Assembly (NCBI RefSeq): GCF_014898055.3 | Contig: NW_023601433.1 | Span: forward strand, 83,771,106 to 83,835,105 | DNA: 64,000 nucleotides | Reading direction: 5' to 3' | DNA from: Talpa occidentalis | Lineage: Eukaryota; Chordata; Mammalia; Eulipotyphla; Talpidae | Part shown: piece after piece, positions 1 to 10,107 of the stretch | How the letters are laid out: each line of letters starts with the position of its first letter | How positions within the stretch are numbered: the stretch's first letter is position 1 | Made by a program: the position numbers and the translations under genes | Notes under the pieces: model-generated | Database searches by the model: none | Told to the model about the DNA's origin: nothing | What the model saw: only the letters and a program-made list of their open reading frames with translations

Positions 1-519
1 TTGGACACGTCCTCTACCTCTGGGGAACCTCCGTCAGATGGCAGGAACCCCAAGGCCTGCCTACTCGGGGCTCCAAGGAGTGGGTGCGATAAGAGAACCA
101 TGCTTGTTCATTACAAAGGATCCCTTGGGCTTCGCTGGGTGCTGGTATGAAGCCCTCCTGCCCCAGGGGGTCCCCCATCATCCAGCCCTCTCTTAGTAAG
201 CTGCCAAGGGGAGCTGGAGGGGCAGCTTCAATGACCTTCCAATCTGATGATTTGATTTTTCCTTCAAGGGTCAGGCTGGGGGCCTTAGGGCCGCCGTGGC
301 TGGGAAGTGGCGGAGAGGACTTCCTATGTGTGTCTGTGATCCCTTGACATCTGTGTGGCGCTGGTCGTGACGCTTCGAAGGGCAGAAATGCGCGCAAGAA
401 CCCATCCGCTACTCCACCAGATCGGACCTGGAAGTAACACCAACACACACACATCTAGACAGCCGTCTACACATTTTGGAGCCAGATCTTCTTCCCCTAT
501 TTATGCCATCAGTGGTATA
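1..519. other. Unassigned sequence
   Basis: I recognise no gene or repeat here. Open frames on both strands lack any recognisable domain and have mixed, low-complexity composition. Confidence 0.5.
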
Positions 520-612
520 CCTTGCCTTGGAAAGTTACTGAAAGCACTCTGTGCCTCAGTTTCCCCATCCATAACATGGGGTTCCCCTAACAGGGTAGCA
601 ATGAGGAAAAGG
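520..612 (+). repeat. MIR SINE fragment
   Basis: The core phrase GTGCCTCAGTTTCCCCATCC followed by an ATGGGG run is the central part of the mammalian MIR consensus on this strand. Only the centre is recognisable, so this is an old truncated copy. Confidence 0.65.
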
Positions 613-870
613 AGCTCCTCGACACACACACACATCCCACCCCACCCCACCCCCGCCCTGCCCGGCACAGGAGATGCCATCTGGCTGTGCACATCACTAG
701 CTTCTGCTGGCGAGTCAGTCCCCGACCCGAGACCAGGTCACAGGTGCTGTGCTGATTGAGGGGGGTAGGTTAGACCCAGGAAGTGAACCCCTGTCCCTGG
801 AAAAGGGATCAAATGCAGCGGTGGGCCCCAGTCTTTGGAGAAGGTGGTAGAGGAGGATCTTGAAAGGCCC

Positions 871-932
871 CTGAGGTTTAGACTGGTTTGGGGTGGCCCT
901 GGCTGAGGTTTGGACTGGTTTGGGGTGCTCTG
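871..932. repeat. Two-copy 32-bp tandem duplication
   Basis: A unit beginning CTGAGGTTT and containing GACTGGTTTGGGGTG occurs at 871-902 and again at 903-932 with a few differences. It has no coding sense and looks like a local slippage duplication. Confidence 0.7.
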
Positions 933-1089
933 GCTGATTTCCAGAGGACATCTAGGAGTGCGGGTCCCTCCTCGGGGGCCTGGCTGCCTTCCTCCCGCAG
1001 GGGAGGCCAAGGCCTGAGAAGCAAGGTCTGACCCTGTGGGGTGGCTGCTCCCCTTAGCCATGGGTGCCACTCCCCACAGAGCAAGAGGA

Positions 1090-1093
<4 letters not shown>

Positions 1094-1121
<28 letters not shown>
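1094..1121. repeat. (GT)n microsatellite
   Basis: About 13 uninterrupted TG units, followed by a purine-pyrimidine alternating stretch with CACGCACGTG. Probably length-variable in the population. Confidence 0.95.
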
Positions 1122-1124
<3 letters not shown>

Positions 1125-1384
1125 ACGCACGTGTGCTCACACAGGCTTGGGTGATGACCAAGAGCTCCAACCTGGGGAAGGACGGGGCTGTCTGATCCCA
1201 GTCCCTGTGTGGAGTCGCCCCTCCAGCCAGGGGTTACCAGGTTACCGTGGGCCCCCCCCCCAGCTCCATGAAGCCCCCACCAAGCCTTCTTTCTCCAGGT
1301 GCCCACAGAACTGTTTGTGGGGGACCGCGGGGGGCAGTCCAAGGGCAGGAGCCCTGCCTTTCTGCCAAGGGCACCCTCCTTTGT

Positions 1385-1480
1385 CCTGGAGACAGACAGA
1401 TGGACACACAGAGACAGAATAAGAGGCAAAGAGACACAGGGGGAGACAGATGATCAGCGACAGTGAGACAAAGAGATAAG
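1385..1480. repeat. GACAGA-rich low-complexity tract
   Basis: Purine-rich sequence built from loose GAGACAGA and AAGAGACA words lies immediately before the CpG island. Similar tracts lie next to the GC-rich blocks at about 30.8, 40.1 and 41.5 kb. Confidence 0.7.
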
Positions 1481-2360
1481 CCGACGGGGCACGGAGGGCA
1501 GCGCTGGAGAAGCAGGAGGAGCCGGATCATCAGGGCGCCTCGGAGATGCCAGAGGCAGAGCCTGAGACCTCAGAGCCGGACAGCCCAGGATCTGAGAGGT
1601 GGGGAGCGCCTGCGAGGCCGCGGGGAGAGGAAGGAGAACCGCAGCCGGCGGAGAGACCCTCCCGGGGCGAGGACGGTCCAGGCAGGCACAGGCCCGGCGC
1701 GGAGGCGCCCCCGGCCCCGCGCACGGAGGGCGCAGGACGCGGTCCGCCCGAGCCCCAGCGGCGGCCCCGCGCCGGCCACGCCGCCCAGGACGCGCCGTGC
1801 GCCCGCCTCCCTCCCACCCCGGCCCCGGCGCCCCCACCTTGCCGGGGGACCCCCACCCCTCGCTCCCGCCCCCCACCGCGCCGCGCCCCAGCCGCTCCCC
1901 GGTGGCCGCGCCCCTCCCGCCCAGCCGCGGGCCCCGCGCCGCCCCCTCGCGGCCCCCGCCCCCCGCCCCCCGCCCACGCCGGGCTTTCTGGCGCCTTTGT
2001 GGCCGCCCCGAAGTGCGCGGCGACAAAGGCGGGGTGACGGGGTTAACTCGCGCGCGGAGGTAGGACGCGCGGGCGCCGGGCCGAACAATGCCCGCGGCGC
2101 GCCTTTGAGCGCGGCCTTTGTGCGCGTGTGAAACGGGAAATCTGTTCCCTCGCGCCGCGCCCCGCCCCGGCCCGGGGGCCCGAGCCCCGCGCCCGAGCCC
2201 CGCCGCCCGCCCCGCGCCCGAGGTCAAGGTCGCCCCGCCCGGCCCGGCCCGGCCCGCTGCGCGCCCGCGGCCGTCAGGTCCCGGCCCCCCAAGTCCCGGC
2301 CCGCCGAGCCCCGCCCCAGCCGCCCCCCCACCCCCACCGGCCCGCCGGGTCGCCCTCCGA
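1460..2360. promoter_or_regulatory. CpG island, probable promoter
   Basis: About 900 bp is extremely GC-rich with very frequent CpG, in contrast to the CpG-poor flanks, so it has escaped methylation-driven decay. There is no TATA box. GC-box-like GCCCCGCCC words are common. Long open frames run through it on both strands (for example 1454-2632 on the minus strand), but they encode only Arg/Pro/Gly/Ala-rich peptides, as expected by chance at this base composition, so I do not call them genes. An associated first exon may lie here or just outside the window; direction cannot be decided. Four CCTTTG(A/T) words cluster at 1994-2121. A SINE sits about 175 bp downstream. Confidence 0.85.
1994..2121. 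promoter_or_regulatory. Cluster of four TCF/SOX-type CCTTTG(T/A) motifs
   Basis: CCTTTGT is at 1994-2000, its complement ACAAAGG at 2023-2029, CCTTTGA (the TCF/LEF core TCAAAGG read on the other strand) at 2102-2108, and CCTTTGT at 2115-2121. AT-containing words of this kind stand out inside an otherwise almost pure GC block. TCF/LEF factors bind TCAAAGG and SOX factors bind ACAAAG-like cores; use of these sites is inference. Confidence 0.45.
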
Positions 2361-2534
2361 GGCCGGGAGCAGAATGAGGGTCTCGGGCTTCCGGGAACCC
2401 CAGGTTCTGAGCCACCAGCCTCCCCCACCGCGAGAAAACCCAGCGCCCTCGGTGTCAGCTGTGTGCGCCCGGGGAGGTCGCCGGCCTCTCTGTGCCTTTC
2501 TCGTCTCTGGTCCGCGCAATCCACTGCCCACTCA

Positions 2535-2812
2535 GGGCCTCCCTGGTGGCCAAGGGGTTTAGCACCGCACTCTGAGGCTGTCCGCAGCCTCTGCAGCACG
2601 AGTTCGAGCCCCGGCCAGGGAGAGACCCACATGGCCCTGCAGACCTCTCCTGTCAGGCCCGCTGCTCCCCTCAGCAGTGTATTTCATCAGTCTGCCTGTT
2701 CTGCTCCCCGCTCTGTCTCTGGTGAATCCTCTCGCCCTCCTGAATCTCTGGCCTGCACCCCAGCTCTTGTGTGCATAAATAAATACATCTTTAAAAAAAT
2801 AAAATAAAATAA
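2535..2812 (+). mobile_element. tRNA-derived SINE, copy 1
   Basis: This starts with GGGCCTCCCTGGTGGC, the tRNA-like head shared by all 12 copies. The B box reads GTTCGAGCCCC. The body carries GCTGCTCCCCTCAGCAGTGT and the element ends in ATAAATAAATAC plus an A/T tail. The flanks ACTGCCCACTCAG (2522-2534) and ACTGCTGACTCAG (2813-2825) form a target duplication with two differences, so this copy is moderately old. Confidence 0.92.
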
Positions 2813-2825
2813 ACTGCTGACTCAG

Positions 2826-3782
2826 AGCCAGTGAGGACAAGAGGGAGTGAGGGGTCAGGCTCTTGGGGGGCGGTGTGTATGCGGATGTCACTACACCTAA
2901 AGCGTAACGACCACGGTGACATTTCTGACTCCTCATTCTGTGGCCGCAACTATCCTAATTTTATGATAGGTGTTTTCTATGCATAATACACTTCTACTGT
3001 CACACATGGGACACAGCTACAGGATACATGTGTGACATCATGTGTAATAGTTACCGAATCCACTACTCACTGTTACTTCATATCCTCACACATCTCGTTC
3101 GTAAAATGGGGACCATGCGTTCTGCTTCTCTGGGTATCATGGATTGCATCTTCTCTTCTAGAAGGTTCTGTGCTGGGCTCTGAGAGGCATGGACCCCTCT
3201 CTTTTCTGTCCATCTTTGTCCTTGACAGGGTGGTTTCTGTCGAGGTCCCTGTGAAATAGTCCATCTCCTCAGAGAAAGACCTCCTCAGGGGACACCCCCC
3301 TCGCTCCCCCTGCTCCCGCCTCAGCTGCTGATGAACAAGCCCCTTCTGAGGGAGAAGTGGGGTCCCTGAGGCAAGTGCTGGTGGGAGGGAGAGCAAGGGA
3401 GGAAGGAAGAGAAGATGCCCTTCGGAGGCCTCACGCGGGTCTTGGAGAGCGCCTGTTCCTCTGCTGGAGGTTTTGCCCGTCTCTACCCAATCCTGCAGAA
3501 TCATGAAAGGGGACCTGAAACTCACAGCAATTTGTTTGAAGATACTTAACCTCCTCTGGGGTCACACACCCATTTTAGATTCTGTGGGCGCTCCACACCC
3601 TCTCCCAAGAGCACTGTCCATCTGGCTACATGCAGTTACTTACTTGGCAACCTCAGGAGGGTCCCCAGCCTCCTACGCACCCAAAGTCTAGCTCACAGCC
3701 TTTGTGGGAGCAAAAAGAACCTGAAGAGGGAATGCAGGGCCCGGCCTTGCCGTGTTCAAGGTGTGGGCCAATACGCCCTTCT
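2826..3782. other. Unassigned sequence
   Basis: No gene or family is recognised. A short MIR-like phrase (TCGTAAAATGGGGACCATG, near 3099) may mark a decayed MIR. The last 13 bases (3770-3782) are the 5' target duplication of the next SINE. Confidence 0.4.
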
Positions 3783-4028
3783 GGGCCTCCCTGGTGGCGC
3801 AAGGGGTTAAGCACTGCACTATGAAGCAATCTGCAGCCTCTGCAGCATGAGTTCGATCCCCGGCCGGCCAGGGAGCAACCCACATGGAGTGCAGACCTCT
3901 CCTGTCTCGCCCGCTGCTCCCCTCAGCAGTGTACTTCCGTCAGTCTGCCTGTTCTGTTCCCCACTCTGTCTCTGGTGAATCCTCTCACCCTCCTGTGCCT
4001 CTGGCCTGTACCCCAGCTCTTGTATGCA

Positions 4029-4077
<49 letters not shown>

Positions 4078-4086
4078 AACCCACCA
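3783..4086 (+). mobile_element. tRNA-derived SINE, copy 2, full-length reference copy
   Basis: This is the best copy for describing the family. The RNA polymerase III A box is near 3795-3805 (TGGCGCAAGGG) and the B box at 3851-3860 (GTTCGATCCC), showing a tRNA-derived head. The body then contains CTCCTGTCTCGCCCGCTGCT, a CAGCAGTGTACTT block, GAATCCTCTCACC and GTACCCCAGCTCTTGTATGC. The 3' end is an (AAAT)n array of about a dozen units containing AATAAA. Flanks AATACGCC(C/T)TTCT at 3770-3782 and 4087-4099 are a 13-bp target duplication with one difference, typical of L1-driven retroposition. The A-B spacer reads GCACTGCACTATGAAGCA (type A). Confidence 0.95.
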
Positions 4087-4099
4087 AATACGCCTTTCT

Positions 4100-4794
4100 C
4101 CTGCAGCACATTGAGAAGACAGGCTTTGGAGTCTTCCTGGCATTCAAAATCAGGCTGTTAATTGGGCATCCCCTGGGGCCCCACACTGCAGTGTGATAGG
4201 GGCTTGGTACCCCTGTGTGGGGCAAGCCTGGAGGAGCCCAAGTCGGGGTCCCGCAAATGCTTACTGCCCTCACTTCCTGTCTCTTCTCCCTTGCCAGCCT
4301 GCACCCTCTTTGAAATCCTCAGAAAACCCAAAGAAGGTTGAAGGCAAATCTCTGGGCTCCCTAAGCAGTGCTCTCTTTTCCTCGCCTAGCTTGTGGGACT
4401 CTGAAACACCCCGAACTCTTGGGGAGGCAGGAAGCAGCCACGGCCAAGCAGGTGTCCTCGGGGCCCCGCGTGCAGGATGGGCACAGATGGAGTGGCCCTG
4501 GGCTGGGGACAAGGGGCAGATGCAGCCACCCCTGGAGCCTCAGCTGCCTTGTTATCTCGTCATTGTCTCCCTGTCGTCCCAGCCCCCCTCCCCACTGCCC
4601 AGCCGCCCTTCTGTCAGCTCCACGTGGCCCCCTCAGCCAGCAGCCCAGCCCTGGGACTCCAGAGGTATCGCCAGAGAGGGTCCCGGCAGGCTTCCCTGTT
4701 CTGGGGGTGAGCAGAAGGTGGGGGCCCTGGAGTGGGTGGGAGGGAGGGAGCTCGGCTGGAGAGGCCGGGGATGGGGGGTGTCAGAGTGTATAAA
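4100..4794. other. Unassigned GC-moderate unique sequence
   Basis: No repeat or gene is recognised. Open frames encode Pro/Ser/Gly-rich peptides without recognisable domains. Confidence 0.4.
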
Positions 4795-4990
4795 TCACGC
4801 CCCACTGCGCTCCTGTTTAACACACACTTCTCCAACGAGTTGTCAGTGAAACCGTTAATTAATTAGCTAATCCCGAAATGAAGTGGATTCTAAATGGTTC
4901 TCCCCCTCCCAGCCTCCCATTTAGATAATTGCTGCTGAGGGATCTTTTGTGAGAGTCATTTTTTCCAACAGGGATGGCCTGGAACACAGA
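4795..4990. promoter_or_regulatory. Conserved-looking AT-rich block with homeodomain cores and a stem
   Basis: The block contains GTTAATTAATTAGCTAATCC, an overlapping run of TAAT/ATTA homeodomain cores, then a 9-bp perfect inverted repeat: TCTAAATGG at 4889-4897 and CCATTTAGA at 4917-4925. It is compositionally unlike its GC-rich neighbour and free of known repeats. Enhancer function is inference from composition only. Confidence 0.35.
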
Positions 4991-5210
4991 GGGAGATGAA
5001 TTTAAAGAAGGGGTCAGTGTGCTGTCCCCCAACCCCCTATTAGGGGAAGCCCCTTCTCGTAGCCCCAGCAAAAACTGGAAAGGGAGATTTGTTTTGGGGG
5101 TGGGACGTGGGGTAGCAGGGGAGCTGAGCTTTAGTGGTTGGGGCCTTGTTTTTAATTATTAGGATGCTTGGTGACTTTATGGGAGTCTTCCTGGAGCAGG
5201 GGCCTGAGCA

Positions 5211-5266
5211 GGTAATAATAACGACGATGATGACGACGATGACGATGATGATGATGATGATGATAA
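5211..5266. repeat. (GAT/GAC)n trinucleotide repeat
   Basis: About 17 GAT or GAC triplets directly abut the end of an antisense MIR, the usual place for such arrays to grow from a MIR tail. Confidence 0.9.
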
Positions 5267-5455
5267 CACCTGTCCCCATGTACGGAATGCTCACTATGGG
5301 CCAGGCACCTGGCTTCGTGCTTTACGTGCATAATCTCGTTCATCCTTATCCCAACAGTTTTGTGAACGGCTGGGATTATGGACATTGGGGAAACTGTTGT
5401 TCCAGCTGGAAAAGTGACTGGCCCAAGGTCATAGATCCTGGCATTAAATGGAGGT
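5267..5455 (-). repeat. MIR SINE, antisense
   Basis: GGCCAGGCACCTGG, a TTTACGTGCATAATCTCGTT phrase, then GTGACTGGCCCAAGGTCATA follow the order of the reverse-complement MIR consensus almost end to end. Confidence 0.8.
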
Positions 5456-5460
5456 GACTG

Positions 5461-7149
5461 ACCCCAACTCAGCAATTATGGGATTTTATGAGAGTCTGCC
5501 CCTTTCCTAGAAGGGATGCTAGGCCTTTAAAAGGGGATATGGTGAGCTTGAAATTACACAGGGAGAGTAAGGGCTATTTGATGAATGAATGAATGAAGCC
5601 CAAATCTTATGTTTTATGACTCAGGATCCACTTACCTGACTAATCCTCTGTTGATGCTGAGTAGGAGTAATAGACAAAGCCCAAGCCCATCACAAAGTAG
5701 AAACAGGTGACTTTACCTGCCTGCTATCCCTCCCCGACTTGTGCCTGACCCCACATACCCCATCTACATCCATGTCATTTCACTGGGACTGTCCCTCCAG
5801 GAGAGGGACGCTGCCTTAGCCTAAAGAGTATATTTTCCACCACCAGTCCTGTCTCCAGCCATAGTGGAACATCCAGAGATGGACAAAAGACCTCAGTGCT
5901 GCAAGACTTATCAGGAAAGAAGTATTCTTTCTTGGGATCGCTAACCTGATAGAAGATCAGCTTGAAGTCACCATTTTACCGCCAGGTGTGAAACCCCAGA
6001 GATTAACAATGACAACCTGCTTTAAGCCCCTGGATCCAGCTGTGCCTGAAGCCTATTTATACCCGGATTTTTTGTTGGTTTTTTCTTTTTTTTTAAGTCA
6101 CCTACATTTTAATTAGTGTGGCAGGTGTTGCTGGTCACCTATCGTTATCTATTCTTCTTCTCTTCCTTATCAACAGAATCCTGATTTTGTTTAAGGCAAC
6201 AATGCAGCTACAGTGAAATACTTAGCAAGACATTTTACAGCTCCAGGTGGTCATGAGACAACAAGATGAGTGGCAGTGCCAGGGGAAATGTCATCGCCCC
6301 ACCCCCCAAAAAAAGACAAACCCCTGGGAGAAGGCCCTTTTCCCTTTGCTTTCAGCCCTTCTATCTTTTTGCTGCCTGGATTAGAAATGCAATGCTGATC
6401 TCTGTATTTTTGGTCGCCTGTGAAAAATAACCCCTTGCTGATGAAGCGATCGTGTTTGCATTTCTGTTACATGCAACCAAACACAATCCTATTGGCAGAG
6501 CAGCTTTCTGCATCTGCAACTGAAAAAGCCTTGCCCTACGCACCTTTCCAAGAGCTGTACGGAATGTGAGCAGAAGAGGGGAGGACCAGGGAAAATGGCT
6601 TTGACTTCTCCCCTTGCTCCAAGATGATCACCCACCTTGTTCTCTCATCTCTATTACCCAGCAAAGATAGCAATCTCAAAGAAGCGTAGCTTGTAAGTAG
6701 ACAGGGAAGAAAATTGGCCTTTAGCAAGGACTGAGTCCAGGAAAGATTTCAAAATAGTAAAAGTAGAAAAGATTCTGAAGAAGCACCAGGTGCAAGAGCC
6801 ACCAGCTAAGCAAGCTTCAGCACAAGTTATGGGCCCTGTGTCCTCTCAAGGACTGTCACCTACCAGGGATCGGTTCTTCATTTGAGCAGGCAGTGCCTCC
6901 GACCTGTGAGAAAGGGGTTCGGGGTGCCAGACTCAATGCTTTGGCAGAGCCACTGGTATCCTGATGTGGGATGATAAAATGGGAAATTCTGCCCCAAGTA
7001 TGGCCTGCGAAGGAAACATCTAGAACTTTCGATCTTCAAACTATTCCAGGGCCAGGTGCATCTTAGTCAGTCCCAGGAAACTAAGATGGAGCTGGCTGTT
7101 TGGAGACCAATGCCTGGGAAAGTGACCAGTGGCTTCAGAGATGTCTCTT
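5461..7149. other. Unassigned sequence, possible old LTR near 6.1-6.4 kb
   Basis: No gene is visible. Part of 6130-6340 (CAATGCAGCTACAGTGAAA and CCAGGTGGTCATGAGACAA) loosely resembles an old LTR or DNA-transposon fossil, but I cannot assign a family. The rest is unique sequence with no clear signal. Confidence 0.35.
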
Positions 7150-7720
7150 CAGCAGTGGATTCTATTCAAGGCCCAAGCTCAAGTCTTAGAATATTCAAGT
7201 AACAGAGAATGGTAGAGAAATGTACAACCATGTGACTTTAGATTTTAGGATACTCAACAACATCTCAAAATTTTAGAATTCTAAAATTATAGAAGTCTAA
7301 ATTTTAGACTAAGAGATTCTAAGTCTAACTCTATAGGAACTTACAACCATAGAATTTCAGAATGAGAGAAATCTTTTAAAAGTAAACCTCTAAAATCTTA
7401 TAGCCCTAGTACATAGGATCTAAGCACCATTACTTTTTATAAAACTTAATGAGTAAAATCTCGGAATTAGAAAACTCTAGAATATTAACACAAATGACTT
7501 TATAAAAACAAGCTTATGTCCTTGGAATTTTAGAATTGTGTAAGCTCAAGGAAGCATAGACTTTTTTAATATTAAACTTATAGAATATTAGAATAAAATA
7601 TATAGTGTGGGAATTACTATATTTTAAAGACTTAGAATGATAGACTTTTGGAATCCCAAGATATCAGACCCAGACACTTTAGAGGTCATCCTATCTAACC
7701 TCCTAGCAAAGGCAGTGGTT
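7150..7720. repeat. Degenerate TTAGAAT-rich AT tract
   Basis: More than a dozen occurrences of TAGAA, TTAGAAT or ATTCTA words recur at irregular spacing on both strands, including TTTTAGAATTCTAAAA near 7270-7285. The tract ends in GGTCATCCTATCTAACCTCC, which resembles the start of an ancient interspersed repeat. It may be a decayed tandem array or an old element; no coding content. Confidence 0.5.
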
Positions 7721-7776
7721 ACTCTCCAGCAATCGTGATGCAGAATGATCAGCTTACTGTGTCACTGAAGTGGACC

Positions 7777-8244
7777 TGTTAGGGGGAAAAGGCTGTCCTA
7801 AAGCTAATTCCATACAGGCTTTGTGGACTCCACCCCTACCCCAGGCCAAAGCCAAAGACGCTGGGGACTCCAAATCCCATCACCACCAAAGGGAAGGTAG
7901 CTGGGACCTGAGGGTGGGGTTCAGCAGCCAGGTTGATATAAAAGGCAGACACGTGGGCTTTGGGGAGCCCCCATTTTGGCTCTCCGCCAGCTCGCAGCGT
8001 CCGGCCAGCTCTGAGAGTGACTTTGGGTTTCCAGGTCGGTGGATCAGGTAGGACGCATTAAAGACTTTATTTCCCTATTTTCTCCCTGAGTTGTACATTT
8101 TCCTTCTTTCCTTTTCCCTTGTAAATAAACCTTTTATGAACCTTTTGTGTGTGTCTGTAGTGGAGTATTCATAAGTCCCTTGTAAGCGCGCAGGTGAGGA
8201 CCCACAGCCAGGAACCCGTTCAATATCGGGGCTGCCCTATAACA
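7777..8244 (+). mobile_element. Solo endogenous retrovirus LTR, class I-like
   Basis: The segment begins TGTTAGGGGG and ends CCCTATAACA, so its termini are inverted repeats (TGTTA/TAACA, 8 of 10 bases) with the TG...CA ends of retroviral LTRs. GACC flanks both sides (7773-7776 and 8245-8248), a 4-bp target duplication of the size gammaretrovirus-like elements make. Inside are a TATA box (7937-7944) and an AATAAA signal (8124-8129) in the U3-R-U5 order. Length is 468 bp. No internal viral genes lie on either side, so this is a solo LTR left by recombination. A 93-codon open frame across U3 (7770-8051) is not interpreted as a gene. TATA and polyadenylation signal look intact, so residual promoter activity is possible. 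Confidence 0.82.
7937..7944 (+). promoter_or_regulatory. TATA box of the solo LTR
   Basis: TATAAAAG lies 160 bp into the LTR and about 187 bp before its AATAAA, a normal U3-R arrangement. Confidence 0.65.
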
Positions 8245-8317
8245 GACCCAGCACAGCAGAGATATAAGCAAATAAGAATGTCTTTTTCTAATGCAATCAA
8301 AGAGGGGAGGGGGGCAG

Positions 8318-9160
8318 TGTTTCAAGGTAATAAGAAGACAAGCCATACACTGGGAGAAAATATTTGCAAAAGACACCTCTGATCAAGGGCTATTACCCAA
8401 AATAGACCAAAAAAAAAACTCAAAACGCAACAATAAAAAAACAATCCATTTAAAAATCGGCCAAAGACCTTACCAGACACTCACCAAAGAAGATATACAG
8501 ATGGCGAATAAGCACATGAAAAGATGCTCCACATCATCTGTCTTCAGGGAAATGCAAATTCAAACAATGAGATCGTACAACATACCTACCAGAATGGCTA
8601 AAATCCAGAACTCTGATGATGCCAATTGTCGGGAAGGAGGCAGAGCGAGGGGAAACTCGCTCACTGCTGCTGGGGGTACAGAATGGGGCAATCACTCTGT
8701 AAGTCAGCTCGGCAGCTTCTACAAAGCCCAGCATAGTCTTACGCCTTAGCCAACCTGTGAATGTTTATAGCAGCTTTATTCATAATGACTGAAACTTGGA
8801 AGCAACCAAGATGCCCTTCAATAGGGAACAGATAAATAGTAGCCCACCCACACAATGGAATAGTATTCAGTGACAAAGAGAAATAATCTCTCGAGCCACA
8901 CAAGACAAGAAGGAAGGAAACTTAAATGCATATTGCTTTGTGAGAGAGAAGCCAGTCTGAGATCCTTATAAACTGTGGATCTAACTTTCCATGCATGTAA
9001 CTTTCTGGAGAGACAATGAGGAGATCAGTGGCTGCCAGGGGTTCAGGGCTCAAGGTGAGGGTTTAGTCAGTGAAGCAAAGGAATTTGGGGGAGCAGTGAA
9101 GCAATATGTGATCCTATAGTGGAGGTTACTTGAAACTTTGCGTTTGCCAAATCCTTTAGG
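8318..9160 (+). repeat. L1 3' region fragment (L1M type)
   Basis: Phrases such as CACTGGGAGAAAATATTTGC, ACAGATGGCGAATAAGCACA, GGAAATGCAAATTCAAAC and TTTATAGCAGCTTTATTCAT are hallmark L1 3'-region sequences, in the right order on this strand. The remaining open frame (8291-8749) is broken downstream and not functional. The fragment begins about 75 bp after the solo LTR. Confidence 0.85.
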
Positions 9161-9349
9161 ATTTTACAACACACAGAGTGAGCTGAAGTGCAAGCCAAGT
9201 TTTTGAAAGTCATTTAGGAGATCAGGGATTGCAAGGTGGCATGAGGGCTATGACTAGATAGATAGTCTAGCTTTATTATAAAATAAGAAACAGTATCTCT
9301 GAAGGATTGGGTGAGCGAGCAAGCTGATCCAAGTAACTCTGGCAATGAA

Positions 9350-10098
9350 TGGAGTCTATAAGTTTAAGGGAAATGTACATGTCATGGCACTCTCGTTGAT
9401 AAAGTTGTTTGCCCCAAGGGTAGGGGGTAACAGTTCTGAACCACTGTATCCTGGAAATCGATACCGGACCTAAACAGGTAAGTCAATGTTTGGCAGAGGA
9501 TGGGAGCCAGATTTCTTGCTGTTGGAGTGAAAGTCTTCAGATAAGCAAGGGGAAGAGGCAAAATGATCCCTGGAGTATGGATTTGAATTGGAGGCATCAG
9601 TATAAACTTCCATTCAGCTTAATATACAGATGGTTACACAACGGTAGAGAAATTTACGAATGTAACAGGATCAGTACACACTCTCATCTCTGCTCTGCCA
9701 GAGAAAAATTAAAACCCCCATAGTTATGAGCATACCTGGCACCCAAATCTTGGTTTCTAAGACCATTCTCCAATAAAAAGAACCAGACTCCCCAGAGACA
9801 TGCGTGTTCGGGTCCTACAGGTAGAAATACACGCCAGCCAAGAGAAATCTAAAGGGACACGATGAGTGATTGTAATGTGTCACGGGTGGGATTCCGAGGC
9901 AGCAGAAGAACATCGGGTAAAACTAAGGAAATCAAAATCAAGTATGACTTCAGCTAATGACAGGCTATGGCGTCCTAGTACTCCACGCCCATGGGAGATA
10001 ATAACAGGAGAGATTGGGTGTGGGTAGATGGGAATTCTGTACTATCTTTGCAATTTTCCTGTCTATCTAGAACTATTCTAAAATTCAAAGTTTATTCA
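9350..10098 (+). repeat. L1M 3'-end fragment
   Basis: CCACTGTATCCTGGAAAT and the terminal phrases TCTGTACTATCTTTGCAATT, AACTATTCTAAAATTC and AAAGTTTATT match the end of an old L1 3' UTR. It may belong to the same insertion as 8318-9160; the part between (about 9160-9350) is not recognised. Confidence 0.7.
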
Positions 10099-10107
10099 AA
10101 AGAAGAA

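Noticed and set aside
1454..2632. 392-codon open frame on the minus strand
   Set aside because: It lies almost entirely in the CpG island and part of a SINE, and its peptide is Arg/Gly/Ala/Pro-rich without a domain. Equally long frames run on other strands over the same bases.
3783..4086. tRNA gene
   Set aside because: The A and B boxes are real but belong to a SINE head. The anticodon-arm region is not a tRNA fold and the sequence continues into the SINE body and tail.
7770..8051. 93-codon frame upstream of the LTR TATA box
   Set aside because: It lies across the U3 and R of a solo LTR, with no known viral or host domain.
8291..8749. 152-codon frame with Lys-rich peptide
   Set aside because: It is part of the L1 3' region, not a host gene, and is broken downstream.
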